This document shows, one piece after another, positions 39,300-49,571 of a stretch of 64,000 bases of DNA. A model generated the notes under the pieces. That model searched no databases. It saw nothing but the letters and a program-made list of their open reading frames with translations, and was not told where the DNA came from. Both the position numbers and the translations under genes were made by a program. Source of the stretch: FEN-1219 sp963744305 (GTDB lineage: Bacteria > Pseudomonadota > Gammaproteobacteria > Steroidobacterales > Rariloculaceae); contig CAVUTF010000009.1 of assembly GCA_963744305.1 (NCBI GenBank), positions 124,001 through 188,000 on the forward strand, written 5' to 3'. Each line of letters starts with the position of its first letter. Within the stretch, counting starts at the first letter, position 1.

Positions 39300-40628
39300 T
39301 CAAACTTCCGCAAGATCGCCTGTGCTGTTGCCGAGCGACTCGACCGGCACGCCGGCGCGATCGAGCAACGTGAGCATCAGATTCGCGTGCGGCGTGTCCT
39401 GCGCGAATTTCAGGTGTTGCCCGCCCTTGATGCGCCCGTAGCCGCGGCCGAATATCGCCGCCGGCAACGGATCTGCATTGTGCAAGTTCGAATCGCTCAT
39501 GTTGCTGCCGTAGAGCAGGATCGAATGATCGAGCAGCGAGCCGTCCCCATCCGGGGTGTTCGCGAGCTTGTCGAGGAATCCGGCGAAGACGGTGGAGTGA
39601 TAGGTCTGCACGATCGCGAGCCGTGCCATCTTGTCCGCGTTGTTCTGATGGTGCGACAGCGGATGGAACGCTTCGGATATGCCGACCTGGTTGTAGGTCA
39701 ACATGCTGATTTCCGCCGCCATCATGAACGAGACCACGCGCGTAAGGCCCGCCTGAAACGCGAGCGCGGCCAGGTCGAACATCAGCTTGATATGGTCGTC
39801 GAAGGCCGCCGGAACACCGGCCGGCGCGTCCGGCAAAGCGACGGCCGAAAGATCCTGATCGGCCATCTTCTGGACTTGGCGGTCGATATCACGCACCGAT
39901 TCGAGATACTGCTCCATGCGCTCGCGGTCCGCGGGTCCCAGCTTGCTGCGCACGGAAGCCGCGCTCTCGGCAACGAGATCGAGCAGGCTATCCGTCTGCG
40001 AAACGATCGCCGCGCGTTCTGCAGCGGTATCGCCTTGACCGAACAAGCGGTAGAAGAGCTTCCGAGGGTTGTGCTCCATCGGCAAAGGCTGTGTGCCGGA
40101 ACGGAACGAGATTGTCGATCCGAATCCGCACCCGAACTCCTTGCTGCACGCACCGCCGCTCGAAGCTTTGACCTCGGTGCAAAGCTCCAACGACGGAAAT
40201 GGCGTGTCCAGCCCGATCGCCTGCGCCGCGAGTTGATCGGCCGACACTCCGCTGACGCCTGCGCCGTCCTTCGGCCAGAACGGCGACGTGCAGCTCAGCC
40301 ATGTACCCGGATTCACCGTATGCACGCCCGCACCTTCGGCGGCCTTGTTGCGCAGGCCGCTCACGACCGTCATCTGGTCCTTGAACGGTGTAAACGGCGC
40401 AAGAATCTGCGGCAGGTCGAAATCGCGCCCCGTCGCGGCGGGCACCCACTTGCTGATCACGGCGCCGTGCGGCAGATAGAAGAAGCCCATCTTCGGCTTC
40501 GCCGCGGCAGCGGTCTGCGCGAGCGCCGTGCCCGCCGGGATCATCGCATCGAGCAACGGTAGCGAAAGCGACGCACCCACTCCCTTGAGGAAGGTTCTTC
40601 GCGGCAGGTGCTTCTTGGTGATGAACAT
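39300..40628 (-). CDS. DUF1552 protein, Tat-exported
   Basis: 442 residues. The N-terminus LPRRTFLKGVGASLSLPLL is a clear twin-arginine signal. The DUF1552 domain fills the rest (MGFFYLPHGAVISKWVP, LRNKAAEGAGVHTVNPG, TWLSCTSPFWPKDG, HHQNNADKMARL, HSILLYGSNMSDSNLHN). Function is unknown; the family nearly always occurs beside DUF1592-type cytochrome proteins, as here, and has distant resemblance to alkaline-phosphatase-like DUF1501 proteins. The ATG was chosen at the Tat signal. Positioned 81 bp after the DUF1592 gene. Confidence 0.9.
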   Translation of the reverse strand: MFITKKHLPRRTFLKGVGASLSLPLLDAMIPAGTALAQTAAAAKPKMGFFYLPHGAVISKWVPAATGRDFDLPQILAPFTPFKDQMTVVSGLRNKAAEGAGVHTVNPGTWLSCTSPFWPKDGAGVSGVSADQLAAQAIGLDTPFPSLELCTEVKASSGGACSKEFGCGFGSTISFRSGTQPLPMEHNPRKLFYRLFGQGDTAAERAAIVSQTDSLLDLVAESAASVRSKLGPADRERMEQYLESVRDIDRQVQKMADQDLSAVALPDAPAGVPAAFDDHIKLMFDLAALAFQAGLTRVVSFMMAAEISMLTYNQVGISEAFHPLSHHQNNADKMARLAIVQTYHSTVFAGFLDKLANTPDGDGSLLDHSILLYGSNMSDSNLHNADPLPAAIFGRGYGRIKGGQHLKFAQDTPHANLMLTLLDRAGVPVESLGNSTGDLAEV

Positions 40629-40709
40629 GTCGAAACCTCCTCGGACGTCGGCCGAGTGAATCTCAATCAACCGCCCAGGGCCTTGCGTTGCTTGCCCATG
40701 TTAACGCTA

Positions 40710-43119
40710 TCACTGCAGATCCGCCGCACTTGCCGACCGCGTATCGATCTCAGCCGGCGGAGCCTGCATCCGAAACTGGGCGCTTTTCACGATCCCTAGC
40801 ACGATCGCGGAAAAGCGGTAGTCCTCTTTGCCCGCCTCGCTCACGATGCGCCGGACGGTGGGCATATCGGCGTATTCGATCGTTCGCCCAACTCCGTACG
40901 TCATGAGCTTCTCGGTGAACGTCTGGACGAACTGCTGCGGCCGCGCGAGCAACGCGTCGCGCAGCGCCACGGGGCCGTCGACGGGAACGCCGCCGGCCAA
41001 CACGCCCGACGCATCGATTCGCGTGCCCGCTTCGCGGTCCTTGTCGCGCCAGCGGCCGACGGCATCGAAGTTCTCGAGCGCGAAGCCCAGCGGGTCGATG
41101 ATGCCGTGGCAGGCGCTGCAGGAAGGATTAGTGCGGTGCGCCTCGAGGCGCTCGCGCACGGTCGTCGCGATCTCGCCCTCGACGTTCTCGGCTAGTCCCT
41201 CGACGTTCGGCGGCGGCGTGGGCGGCGGGGCTCCAATGATGTTCTCGAGCAACCAAGCGCCGCGCAGCACCGGCGAAGTCCTATTCGGATACGACGACAC
41301 GAGCAGCACACCGCCTTTGCCGAGCAAGCCCCAGCGCCTGTCGTCCGCGAGCTCGACCCGGCGAAAACGCTTGCCCCGAATGTCGTTGATGCCGTAATGC
41401 AGCGCCAGGCTCTCATTCAAATAGGTGTGATTGGCCGTGAGCAGATCGAGAACGCTGCGATCCTCGCGGAAGATGCTGTCGACGAAAAGCCGCGCCTCGG
41501 TGACGAAGTGCTCGCGGAGGTTCCGGTCGACGTCGGCGAACACGGCCGGGTCGGGCGCGAGGCTGTCGAGCTCGCCGAGCCCCATCCATTGAAATGCGAA
41601 ATTGGATGCCAACGTCTCCGAGCGCGGATCGGCGAGCATGCGCCTGACCTGTTGCTCGAGAGTGTCCGGATCCTTCAAGCCGTCCGCAGCGGCCACTGCG
41701 AGCAGCTCGGCGTCCGGGATCGTGCTCCACAAGAAGAACGACAGCCGCGAAGCAAGCTCGCGCTGCGCGAGCTCGTAGCTTCCGCCGGGTGGGAGATTGT
41801 CGGGCGCCGTTTCGAAGCGGTACAAGAAGCTCGGATGCGCGAGCACGCCGGACAGCGCGTACTTGATGCCTTCTTCGAAGCCGCCGTTCGCTGCGCCCAA
41901 CTCGTAGAAGCGCATGAGCTTCGCGATCTCCTCCTCGCTCACGGAGCCGCGGAACGCTTCGAGCGCGAGATCGGCGACGATTCTCGAGGCGCACGCAGCC
42001 TCTTCGGCTGGCACCTCCGGGTAGCAGCTGAAAATCTTGTCGCGGCTCGGCGTGCTGCTCAATCCGGTGGGCGCTACGGGCCCGAAGATCTCGACGAGAT
42101 TCAAGGTGAGGACGGAGTCCTGGCCGCCGCCTGGCACGAGCGCCTGCAGATGGCGATCGGATTCCGCAAACGACCGATGCAAGAACGTCACGCCGACCTT
42201 GTGGACGCCGGCGGTGGTGCTGAATGGAATGTTCTTCAGGCGAGCGTTGATCTTGTCGACCGCCGGCGCACCGATCTGGTCGAGCTCTTTCAAGTCTTGG
42301 CCGCCGCCGATAGGAAGCTCGAAGAATTTCCTGCCGTCGAGCGTCGCAATCAGCGTGTTCTCGTGCTCCTGGTTGTAGCCCCACAAGCCCGTCACGAGAT
42401 CCCCGATATTGAGCAGGTAATCGCCGTCGCTCGGGAAATAGTGCTCTATGACCGTACCGCCGCGCGTGCCGAGAGGCAGGCCTTCGACGTGAAATTGCTG
42501 GCCGCGCGGATCCGCGATCGTGTACGGCACGCCTGCCGCCCGCGGCGCGGGATTGCCGACCGCTTGCGCGCTCAGCGTGCGGGCCGCGGTCAAGTATTGG
42601 TCGATGAACGACGGCGAAACGACGAGCGCGTTCGCGACGTTGTCGAAGCCGTCTTCGGCGCCGTCCACCGGCAGCAAGGTCGTGGGGTCCACGTCGAGCG
42701 CGAGCAGATCGCGTATCGCGTTCGCATACTCGGTTCGGTTGAGCCGATGCAGCGGAACGTAGCCAGCATGCTGCTCGGGCGGAACCTTGGTCGAGATTCG
42801 CCTCGAGCCAGGCGACGAATGCATCGATCTCGTGGCCTTCGGGATGATTGCCGCCGGGCGGGGGCATCATCCGCCCGCGCAGCTTTCGCACGACTTTCTC
42901 CCAAGCTTCGGCGTGGTCCGCGATCTCGTCCGGGCTCATCGTGTCGAACGCGAGGTTTGCCGCGAGCTCGCTCGAGCTGTGGCACTCGACGCAGTACTTG
43001 TCGAGGAATGGCCACTGTTGATCGGCCTGCGCGCGAAGATCGCTTGCCGTGGGCGGACGCTCTCCGCAACCCGCGAGTAGGCCGCAGGTGCAAAGCGCCA
43101 AGAGGATGGTGCGCGTCAC
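40710..43119 (-). CDS. Multidomain DUF1587/1595/1592/1588/1585 c-type cytochrome lipoprotein, one frameshift
   Basis: About 803 residues. GTG 43119 overlaps the MBL stop as GTGA; the lipobox LLAGC marks a lipoprotein. An N-terminal heme motif CVECH (in DKYCVECHSS) is followed by KLRGRMMPPPG, then the DUF1587 start HRLNRTEYANAIRDLL, the DUF1592 region (FLWSTIPDAELLAVAA), DUF1588 (SVLDLLTANHTYLNE, GGVLLVSSYPNRTSPVLRG) and a second heme motif CSACH (NPSCSACHGIIDPLGFALENFD). One extra G in the AAGG tract near 42790 separates the first 110 residues from the rest. Members are putative periplasmic redox proteins paired with DUF1552; substrates are unknown. Confidence 0.87.
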
Positions 43120-44060
43120 GCGATGTTCCTGAGCCGCGTGTCGTGGGCGTCGCGCAGGTGCAGCCAGGTGCTGTGGAAGGCCAAGGTCACGAACTGCGTC
43201 GGGTCGCCCCACTGCTCGTCGTACTCGGCAGTCGGCCGAGCCGCGAGGATCTCTTCCGTGCCGTACGCCTTGCGCAACATTTCGTGAATGCGCTCGAAAA
43301 TGGTCAGATACATTTCTTGCTGCGACTTCAGCTCCGCGAGAGACATCACCGGGCCGCTCGCGGGGACGATCCGCGTGTCCTCGTTGGCAACCTCCAGCAA
43401 CGAGTCGAATCCGTTCAGCATCCCGGCTGTCCAGCCGCCGGTCCACCAATCGATGATCGGCCAACCGTCATTCGAGACCGGGCCACCGGCAACCAGCACG
43501 TTCTCATCGGGGAAGAACACCCAGATGTCGCCATCGGTATGCGCATCGGGCATGTAGCCGTACTCGATCCGGCGTTCGCCGACCTTGAGGCTACCCGCGT
43601 CGTAGAACGTGGTGGTCGGCAACGCTGCTTTCGGCAACGGCGGATACTTCTTGTCGGACCAGCGCTGCCACACTTCGGTGCCGAGCCAGAGCTTCGTGTT
43701 TTCGTGCGCGATGATCTGCGCGCCCTGCTCGCCCAACGCGAGGTTCGAGCCCGTTTGCTCCGGGTGCCAATGAGTGTTGAACAACGCGGCCACCGGCTTT
43801 GCCGCGAAGTTGCCATTCACCGCGCGCAAAAGTGCATCCGACCAGGCAGCGTGGCCGCCATCGACCATGACGATGCCGTCGTTGCTATCGGCGCAGACGA
43901 CGGTCGCATCCGGGCCGATCATGGCCATCATCCTGTCCGACAGGCGAACGGTTTGCACTTGCGCCGTCTGCGCCCGCAACGAGCGAGCGTGCGCCAGACA
44001 CGACGCTGACGCGATCGCAGCGGCACCCTTCAGGAACTGCCGGCGGCTTGTGTAGTGCAT
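43116..44060 (-). CDS. Tat-exported metallo-beta-lactamase-fold protein
   Basis: 314 residues with SRRQFLKGAAAIASASC, a twin-arginine signal. MBL-fold segments: GIVMVDGGHAAWSDALL, FNTHWHPEQTGSN and DAHTDGDIWVFFPDENVLVAG. The metal motif reads HWHPEQTG rather than HxHxDH, so the usual DH pair is replaced by EQ, as in some periplasmic MBL relatives; the later H of AHTDGD is present. First gene of the operon; role unknown. ATG 44060 has GGGGTG upstream. Confidence 0.8.
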   Translation of the reverse strand: MHYTSRRQFLKGAAAIASASCLAHARSLRAQTAQVQTVRLSDRMMAMIGPDATVVCADSNDGIVMVDGGHAAWSDALLRAVNGNFAAKPVAALFNTHWHPEQTGSNLALGEQGAQIIAHENTKLWLGTEVWQRWSDKKYPPLPKAALPTTTFYDAGSLKVGERRIEYGYMPDAHTDGDIWVFFPDENVLVAGGPVSNDGWPIIDWWTGGWTAGMLNGFDSLLEVANEDTRIVPASGPVMSLAELKSQQEMYLTIFERIHEMLRKAYGTEEILAARPTAEYDEQWGDPTQFVTLAFHSTWLHLRDAHDTRLRNIA

Positions 44061-44148
44061 CGACACCCCGGTATCGAGCCTACTGGAACAGCCCGCTAAG
44101 TCAACGATTCGCTTCGGGAATCGCCCCGGACGGCCCGGGCTCGGCCGA

Positions 44149-44598
44149 TCATGGGCGAGACCGGCGTTTGGGCCACAACTTTTCGACGATGACCCTGCTC
44201 GTCATCATGTCTCGATAAGTCTCACCGCCCCAACGATTGCGGGGCGTCGGTTGCGTCGTGAAGTTGGCTCTATCGGCGGCGAGCACCTTGAAGTAATCAA
44301 CCTCGAATCGGCGCCAGTAGTGAGCGGAGATGAGCTCGAGGCCCTCGGAGGACTGGGCACGGCCCCAGATCGGCAGGTCGGCGTTGCGGGCTCGCTGCAG
44401 GACTTGATTCCTCGCGACGGCGACGCTCGGAACGGACGCCCGCGGCCCGCGAACGCGCCTCCATTTCGCGGTCGCCACGTAGTAGATGGCATGCCAAGAG
44501 ATCGACGTTTGGCGGTCACCGTTCCCCACCGGCGAGCGAGCAGATTCGTGGCGTTGGAGCGCGGCCAATAGCGTGCTCACGTGCGAAGCCCCGAGCAT
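44149..44598 (-). CDS. Conserved hypothetical protein
   Basis: Up to 149 residues, start uncertain. SISWHAIYYVATAKWRR, then LQRARNADLPIWGRAQSSEG and a C-terminal GGETYRDMMTSRVIVEKLWPKR resemble a widespread uncharacterised domain ending in a W-P-K/R motif. No signal peptide or known catalytic motif. Lies alone between the MBL operon and the NHL-repeat gene. Confidence 0.5.
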   Translation of the reverse strand: MLGASHVSTLLAALQRHESARSPVGNGDRQTSISWHAIYYVATAKWRRVRGPRASVPSVAVARNQVLQRARNADLPIWGRAQSSEGLELISAHYWRRFEVDYFKVLAADRANFTTQPTPRNRWGGETYRDMMTSRVIVEKLWPKRRSRP

Positions 44599-44703
44599 GG
44601 TCAGGACACTCCCTTTCGCCGCGCGGTGCGGATGGCCACACGGTCGATCGGGAAACGCGCGAGGAGGCCCTAGCGTTGACAGGCGCGAACGAGATGAGAT
44701 CCG

Positions 44704-45897
44704 TCAGGGGGCTACGAGCCGGAACCTCTGGACGCGGCGGCCCCGCGTCTCGCCGACATAGACGTTGCCGCGGCTGTCGACCGCCATGCTGTGCGCGGAC
44801 AGGAGCTGTCCGCCCTGCCGGCCGTACGAGCCGAAGCTGCCCACGACCTCTAGCGTGTCGCGCCGCAGGATCCAAATGCGGTTGTTCGAGCCGTCGTTCA
44901 CGTACAGCCACCGCTGCGATGGGTCCGCCGACAAGGCCACGCCGTAGGCGCTGCCGAAATCCAGCGTCTGCGGTGCAACGAAACCCTCGCGGACGAACTC
45001 GCCGTTGCGGCGGAACACTTGGATTCGGTTGCCGGTGCGGTCGGTTACATAAAGAAGGCCGTCGCGCGCGAGCGCGATGCCGTGCACCGGCCCCCTGAAC
45101 TGCCGGGCGGGCGGCGCCGCCGGATCGTACGGCCCGAGATCCGTGTCCTCGGGACGGTTCCCGTAGGCGCCCCAGTGCCGTCGATACTCCCCTGACTCGG
45201 CGTCGAACACGATCACGCGCTTGTTCGTGTAGCCGTCGGCGACGAACAGCTCATTCGCGTCCGGATCCACGACGAGCCCGGCCGGCCGGCCGAGAAGCTC
45301 CCGATCGTTGCTGCCGTTCGTCTTGCCGTGCGTGCCGATCGTGAGGAGGTGATTTCCGTCGCGCGTGAACTTGTAGATCACGTGCGAGTCGTCGTTGCTG
45401 ACCCAGACGTTGTCTTTGTGATCAACGTAAACCGTGTGCTCGCGGCGGCCCCATTCACCGTACGGACCGGGCTGCGCTTCCCAAAGGGTCGCCCCGTTCG
45501 CGCCGACCTCGAATCCCTGCCCCGCCGGGGTTCCCGCCTTCGCCTCGAACGGACTGGAGCGCGGGCCATGCCTGAACGACGTCGCCATCCGCGTCGAGCT
45601 CGACGACCGGCGGCGCGGGACGGCAGCAATCCGAGATGCCCGCGAGCGCACCGAGCTCGCGGTCGATGACCGTCCACGGCCGTTGAATCACCCAGACGTG
45701 ATTGCCGGCATCCACACCGACGCCGCCGACTTCGCCGAAGATCCACTGGTTCGGCAGCGGCAGCTTCGGCCACGTGGGATCGAACTCGAACCGAGGGACT
45801 TCGGTCGCCGACGATGCCGGCGTACCCGACTGGGCGTCTGCGTCGGGTCCGCAAGCCGCGACTGATCGGCCGCGAGCGCCAGCGACGCGATGCGCAT
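44704..45897 (-). CDS. Secreted NHL-repeat beta-propeller protein, about two frameshifts
   Basis: About 397 residues, with NHL repeats like those of peptidyl-alpha-hydroxyglycine amidating lyase: GNHVWVIQRPW, HTVYVDHKDNVWVSNDDSHV, GRPAGLVVDPDANELFVADG, FRGPVHGIALARDGLLYVTD, GNVYVGETRGRRVQRF. The 3' portion (44704 to about 45560) and the middle (to about 45850) lie in different frames, with changes near 45560 and 45850. ATG 45895-45897 gives a short leader (MRIASLALAA). Follows the SMP-30 gene immediately (1 bp). Function unknown. Confidence 0.75.
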
Positions 45898-45898
45898 G

Positions 45899-46909
45899 CT
45901 AACTGCGCTTCTGTGCGGGAACGGGCAGTCCCGCCACCTTCAAGCCCACGGAGAACAAAGTGGACCTCGTCGTGAAATACAGCGTCCGCCAATCGCGGCC
46001 GCCAAAGGCGAGGTTCGTCGTGGCGGCCTGGCCATGGACGATGCGGCCGAGCTTCTTGCCCATGGAATCCATGATGAAGAGACCGCCCGAGCCGCCGCTG
46101 TAGAGATTGCCTTGCGTGTCGACCTTGATGCCGTCCGGCGCACCGGGCTCGGCGCCGCCGAGATCCACGAACATGCGGCTCGTCTCCTTCGCAACCGTAC
46201 CGTTCGGCAGCAAGTCGTACGCGCGCACATGGCGGCGCCGAGAGTCGGCGACGTAGAGAATGTTCTCGGTGGGCGAGAATGCGAGGCCGTTCGGCCGCAC
46301 CATGTCGTCGACGATCAGCGACATCGTGCCGAGATCCGGCGAGACGCGGTACACGCCCGACACCGTCACGTCCCACTGATCCGGCGCGGCGTTACCGCCA
46401 GGATCGGTGAAATAAATCGCGCCGTCGGATTTGACGATCACGTCGTTCGGGCGCAGCAGGCGCTTGCCGCCGAAACTGTTCGCGATGACCGTGACGCTGC
46501 CGTCCGGCTCGTAGCGCGTGACGCGCCGCGTCGCATGCTCGGCCGAGACGATGCGTCCCTGCAGATCGCGCGTGAGACCATTCGCTTCGTTGGTCTTCTC
46601 CATCGCCACGCTGACCCCTTGGCCCGGCGTGAACTTGATGCGGCGCGCGGTATGAATGTCGTTGAACAGCAAGTAGCCGTCCTCGGCGATCCACAACGGC
46701 CCTTCTGCGGGACCTATGTCGCCGCCATAGCCGTCCGCAAGCTTAACGATAGGCTCTGACGTCGCGATGATGGCGCCGAGCTCGGGCGCGAGCTGCTCGA
46801 TCCGGGACGCATTTTGGGCCCATGCGTTGCGCAAGCCACCGGTGATCAGCAGACCGCCGGCCGCGCTCGCCATGCTCAACACGTCCCGCCGTGATACCCC
46901 GTTACGCAT
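45899..46909 (-). CDS. SMP-30/gluconolactonase-family protein, Tat-exported
   Basis: 336 residues. VSRRDVLSMASAAGGLLITGG is a twin-arginine signal. The six-blade SGL domain shows IGPAEGPLWIAEDGYLLF, TNEANGLTRDLQGRIVSAEH, RPNDVIVKSDGAIYFTDPG, VRPNGLAFSPTENILYVAD and APDGIKVDTQGNLYSGG, including the Glu, Asn and Asp metal-site positions of lactonases. Likely a periplasmic lactone hydrolase; substrate unknown. GGGGGT upstream of the ATG. Confidence 0.87.
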   Translation of the reverse strand: MRNGVSRRDVLSMASAAGGLLITGGLRNAWAQNASRIEQLAPELGAIIATSEPIVKLADGYGGDIGPAEGPLWIAEDGYLLFNDIHTARRIKFTPGQGVSVAMEKTNEANGLTRDLQGRIVSAEHATRRVTRYEPDGSVTVIANSFGGKRLLRPNDVIVKSDGAIYFTDPGGNAAPDQWDVTVSGVYRVSPDLGTMSLIVDDMVRPNGLAFSPTENILYVADSRRRHVRAYDLLPNGTVAKETSRMFVDLGGAEPGAPDGIKVDTQGNLYSGGSGGLFIMDSMGKKLGRIVHGQAATTNLAFGGRDWRTLYFTTRSTLFSVGLKVAGLPVPAQKRS

Positions 46910-46939
46910 ATGTGTACCCCCCTCGCGAATGATGGTGGC

Positions 46940-48307
46940 TCAATGAGATTCGTTAGTCCATCCGGCGCGCAGCTTCGCGCGATCGACCTCGCGGCCCCGC
47001 AGGAATACTTGCGAGATCCGGCGCGTGTTCGTGATGTCATCGAGGGGATTCGCATCCAGCACTACGAAGTCCGCGCTCTTGCCCGCGGCCACCGTGCCGA
47101 GATCGTCGAGCCCGAGCACTTCGGCCGCCGTGCGCGTGCCCGCTTCGAGCGCCTGCGCCGGCGTCAACCCTGCGCTCACGAGGTTCTCGAGCTCTGTGTG
47201 CATCGTCCAGCCGACGAACTGATCGCCGGTCTGCCCGCCGCCGTCGGTGCCGATGCCGATCTTGACGCCGGCCTCCGCAAGCAGTCGCAGACCTCTGGCT
47301 AGACGATCCCAGGCCTGCCGCCCCTGCTCCACTGCTTGCGGCGTCTGGTTCGCGAGCCGATTCTGCAGACGCGCGATCTGCTCCGCGGAAACCGTTTCGC
47401 GCACGAGCTCATGGGGAGGATTCAGCCAAGGCGCTGCGACGATGCGCCGCGGCCCACCGAGCGCGGTGAGCACCACGGTATTTGGGTGCTGCTTGAACAG
47501 CGCGAGCAGCTCCTCGTCCACGTCGCTGATCATGTGCGCGAACACGTCGATGCCGGCCCGGAGGAGATTCTTCGCGTCCGCAAGACCGGTCGCGTGCACG
47601 GCCACACGCATGCCGCGTTTGTGCGCTTCGTCGATGATGGCCTGATACAGCTCCGGCGCCATCGGCGTGATGCTGCCGCCGCGATCGTCCACCCAGGTCT
47701 TGATGAGGGTGACGTTACGCCGCGCGAGCTCCTCGACTGCTGCACGAGCACCTTCTACGGTAGTGACGGCGTACGCGGCGTGCCGCATGTTCGCGGGGCT
47801 GATCTCCTGCAGCGGCGCTAGCCCGCGGCCCGCCGTGAGAAAGCGCGCGGCATCCGGATCCTTTCCGGCCGCAAGCTCGTCCCTGATCGTAAACGGCAGC
47901 TCGCCGAAATCGCTCCCCATCGCCTGGCTCGCCGCGACGCCGAAGTACGCGAACCGATGCATGTGGTCGAGAATGTTTTCGCGCGTGTAGTTCTGCGGCC
48001 CGCTCGTGAGGTTTTTCATGTAGCCGATATGGGAGTGCGCATCGATCAACGCGGGAATCACGGTCTTGCCGCTGAGGTCGACGCGGGAGGCGCCCGCGGG
48101 CAACGTGATGTCACCTTCTCGCCCAACGCGCGCGAAGCGGCCGTTCTCGACGAGAAACGCGGCGCTCTCGATCGGCGCGCCGCCGTCACCGGCAATGAGA
48201 CGCGCGCCTTCGTACAGAACGACACCCGGTTGCGGCGCTTGCGCGTGGCGATCTACCATCGCGGTCAAGGCCGCGAGCGTGAGGACGACAGCGGTGGATG
48301 CGCGCAC
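46940..48307 (-). CDS. Secreted metal-dependent amidohydrolase
   Basis: 455 residues from GTG 48307 with signal peptide (AVVLTLAALTAMVDRHAQA). Amidohydrolase TIM barrel: ALIDAHSHIGYM (HxH), TLIKTWVDD (bridging lysine), RVAVHATGLADA and DVFAHMISD (two metal histidines), and KIGIGTDGGG (catalytic aspartate). The C-terminal GTVAAGKSADFVVLDANPL is typical of imidazolonepropionase/prolidase-like amidohydrolases. It hydrolyses an amide or related bond in the periplasm; substrate unknown. First gene of a minus-strand run with SMP-30 and NHL proteins. Confidence 0.88.
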   Translation of the reverse strand: MRASTAVVLTLAALTAMVDRHAQAPQPGVVLYEGARLIAGDGGAPIESAAFLVENGRFARVGREGDITLPAGASRVDLSGKTVIPALIDAHSHIGYMKNLTSGPQNYTRENILDHMHRFAYFGVAASQAMGSDFGELPFTIRDELAAGKDPDAARFLTAGRGLAPLQEISPANMRHAAYAVTTVEGARAAVEELARRNVTLIKTWVDDRGGSITPMAPELYQAIIDEAHKRGMRVAVHATGLADAKNLLRAGIDVFAHMISDVDEELLALFKQHPNTVVLTALGGPRRIVAAPWLNPPHELVRETVSAEQIARLQNRLANQTPQAVEQGRQAWDRLARGLRLLAEAGVKIGIGTDGGGQTGDQFVGWTMHTELENLVSAGLTPAQALEAGTRTAAEVLGLDDLGTVAAGKSADFVVLDANPLDDITNTRRISQVFLRGREVDRAKLRAGWTNESH

Positions 48308-48396
48308 CGCGCGATTATACGTTGTCGCTATACTCTGCCGGCGCGAGCTCGAGCCGCTGCACGTCAAGACGTTCGGGATTGAAAACGGGGGACGAG

Positions 48397-49440
48397 ATGC
48401 GTGACGACGCGACACAGAGGTTGAATCGGCGAGTCGTCCTTCGGGCTGGTCTCGTGGGTTCCGGCATCGCCGGCGCGGCGCTGGCCGGCTGCGAAGCTGA
48501 CGACACCCGCGAAGCTGCGAGCCGCGGCGCGGCTCAGCCGCTCGACAACGGCTACGTCGCTGCGCCGCCGCAACCGCGAATCTTCACGCCGCCTCCCGAG
48601 CTCGATCTTACGCGGCGAGGGCCACGTCGAGTTGCCGTCGGCGCGGCGGCGCGAGACTGTATTACTGGGACACCGGCGGTGACGGCGATGCGATCGTGAT
48701 GGCGCATGCGGCCACGGGCAGCGCGTACGTCTGGGGCTATCAGCAGCGCACGTTCGCGGACGCCGGATACCGAGTGATCGCCTACTCGCGCCGCGGCTAT
48801 CGCGGCTCGGATCCCGGCCCAGTCGACGAGAACGGCCGCGCGCTCGCCGGAAGCGGCCGTCCGCTCGATGACCTAGAAGCGCTCGTCAACCATCTCGATC
48901 TCCCCAAGTTCCATCTGCTCGGCCAGGCCGGCGGCGGCGGCATCGCGAACGGCTACATGAAGGAGCACGGGGACCGCATCCTGTCGGCGATCAGCGTGAC
49001 CGCGATTCAGGGCATCGCCGACGATGATTGGGCGGCGCCGATGAACAGAATTCGCCGGCCCGGCGGCGCCAACGAGCTCGGCTCGTTCAACTCCAACCCG
49101 GCGGAGCTGCGCGAGGTCGGCGCGTCGTACCGATGGGCGAACCCCGACGGGCTCGCGGCGTGGATCGAGCTCGAGCACACGAATCGTCCGGTGATCGTCG
49201 ACCATCCGGCCGGCGTGCAGGTGACCTGGGCCGACATCGAATCACGCAACTTCCCGACGTCTGTTGATCGCGGGAGATGCGGACCTCTACGCTCCGCCGT
49301 CAATGTACCGATATCTGCAATCGCGCGTGCCGCGCAGCGAGCTCTACATCGTTTCGGAGTCCGGCCACTCGGTGTACTGGGAGCAGCCGCGCACGTTCAA
49401 CGAGATCGTGCTCGCGTTCCTCGACCGTCACTCCGCCTGA
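48397..49440 (+). CDS. Alpha/beta-fold hydrolase family protein without nucleophile serine; Tat-like leader, about three frameshifts
   Basis: About 347 residues after correction. LNRRVVLRAGLVGSGIAGA and a following AGC resemble a Tat signal with lipobox. The fold is clear: MAHAATGSAYVWGYQQ, YSRRGYRGSDPGP, GRPLDDLEALVNHL. At the nucleophile elbow the sequence is HLLGQAGGGGIA, where G-x-S-x-G would be expected, so serine is replaced by alanine. The C-terminal part has LLIAGDADLYAPP and SESGHSVYWEQP (acid and histidine). Frame changes near 48618, 48650 and 49260. Possibly a non-hydrolytic member. Divergent from the amidohydrolase. Confidence 0.7.
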
Positions 49441-49451
49441 GCGGACCGCGA

Positions 49452-49497
49452 CTGCGGAGCGCGCCGCAGCCCTCCGCGGAGGGGTCATATAAATGAC
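49452..49497. repeat. Three consecutive inverted repeats between convergent genes
   Basis: CTGCGG/CCGCAG (49452-49469), the perfect 14-bp palindrome CCCTCCGCGGAGGG (49470-49483) and GTCAT/ATGAC (49484-49497) stand side by side in the 131-bp region between the convergent hydrolase and reductase-like genes. Probably a bidirectional transcription end; there is no long T-run. Confidence 0.5.
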
Positions 49498-49571
49498 ATC
49501 AAGTCTTGGCGTTAGTCTATTGATTTATAATCACTTCACATGGCGACTTGTGGCGTCGGTCGGCGTCGCCG

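Noticed and set aside
41397..44009. 870-codon plus-strand open frame
   Set aside because: Antisense of the DUF1592 and MBL genes, which have intact motifs and coupled start/stop on the minus strand.
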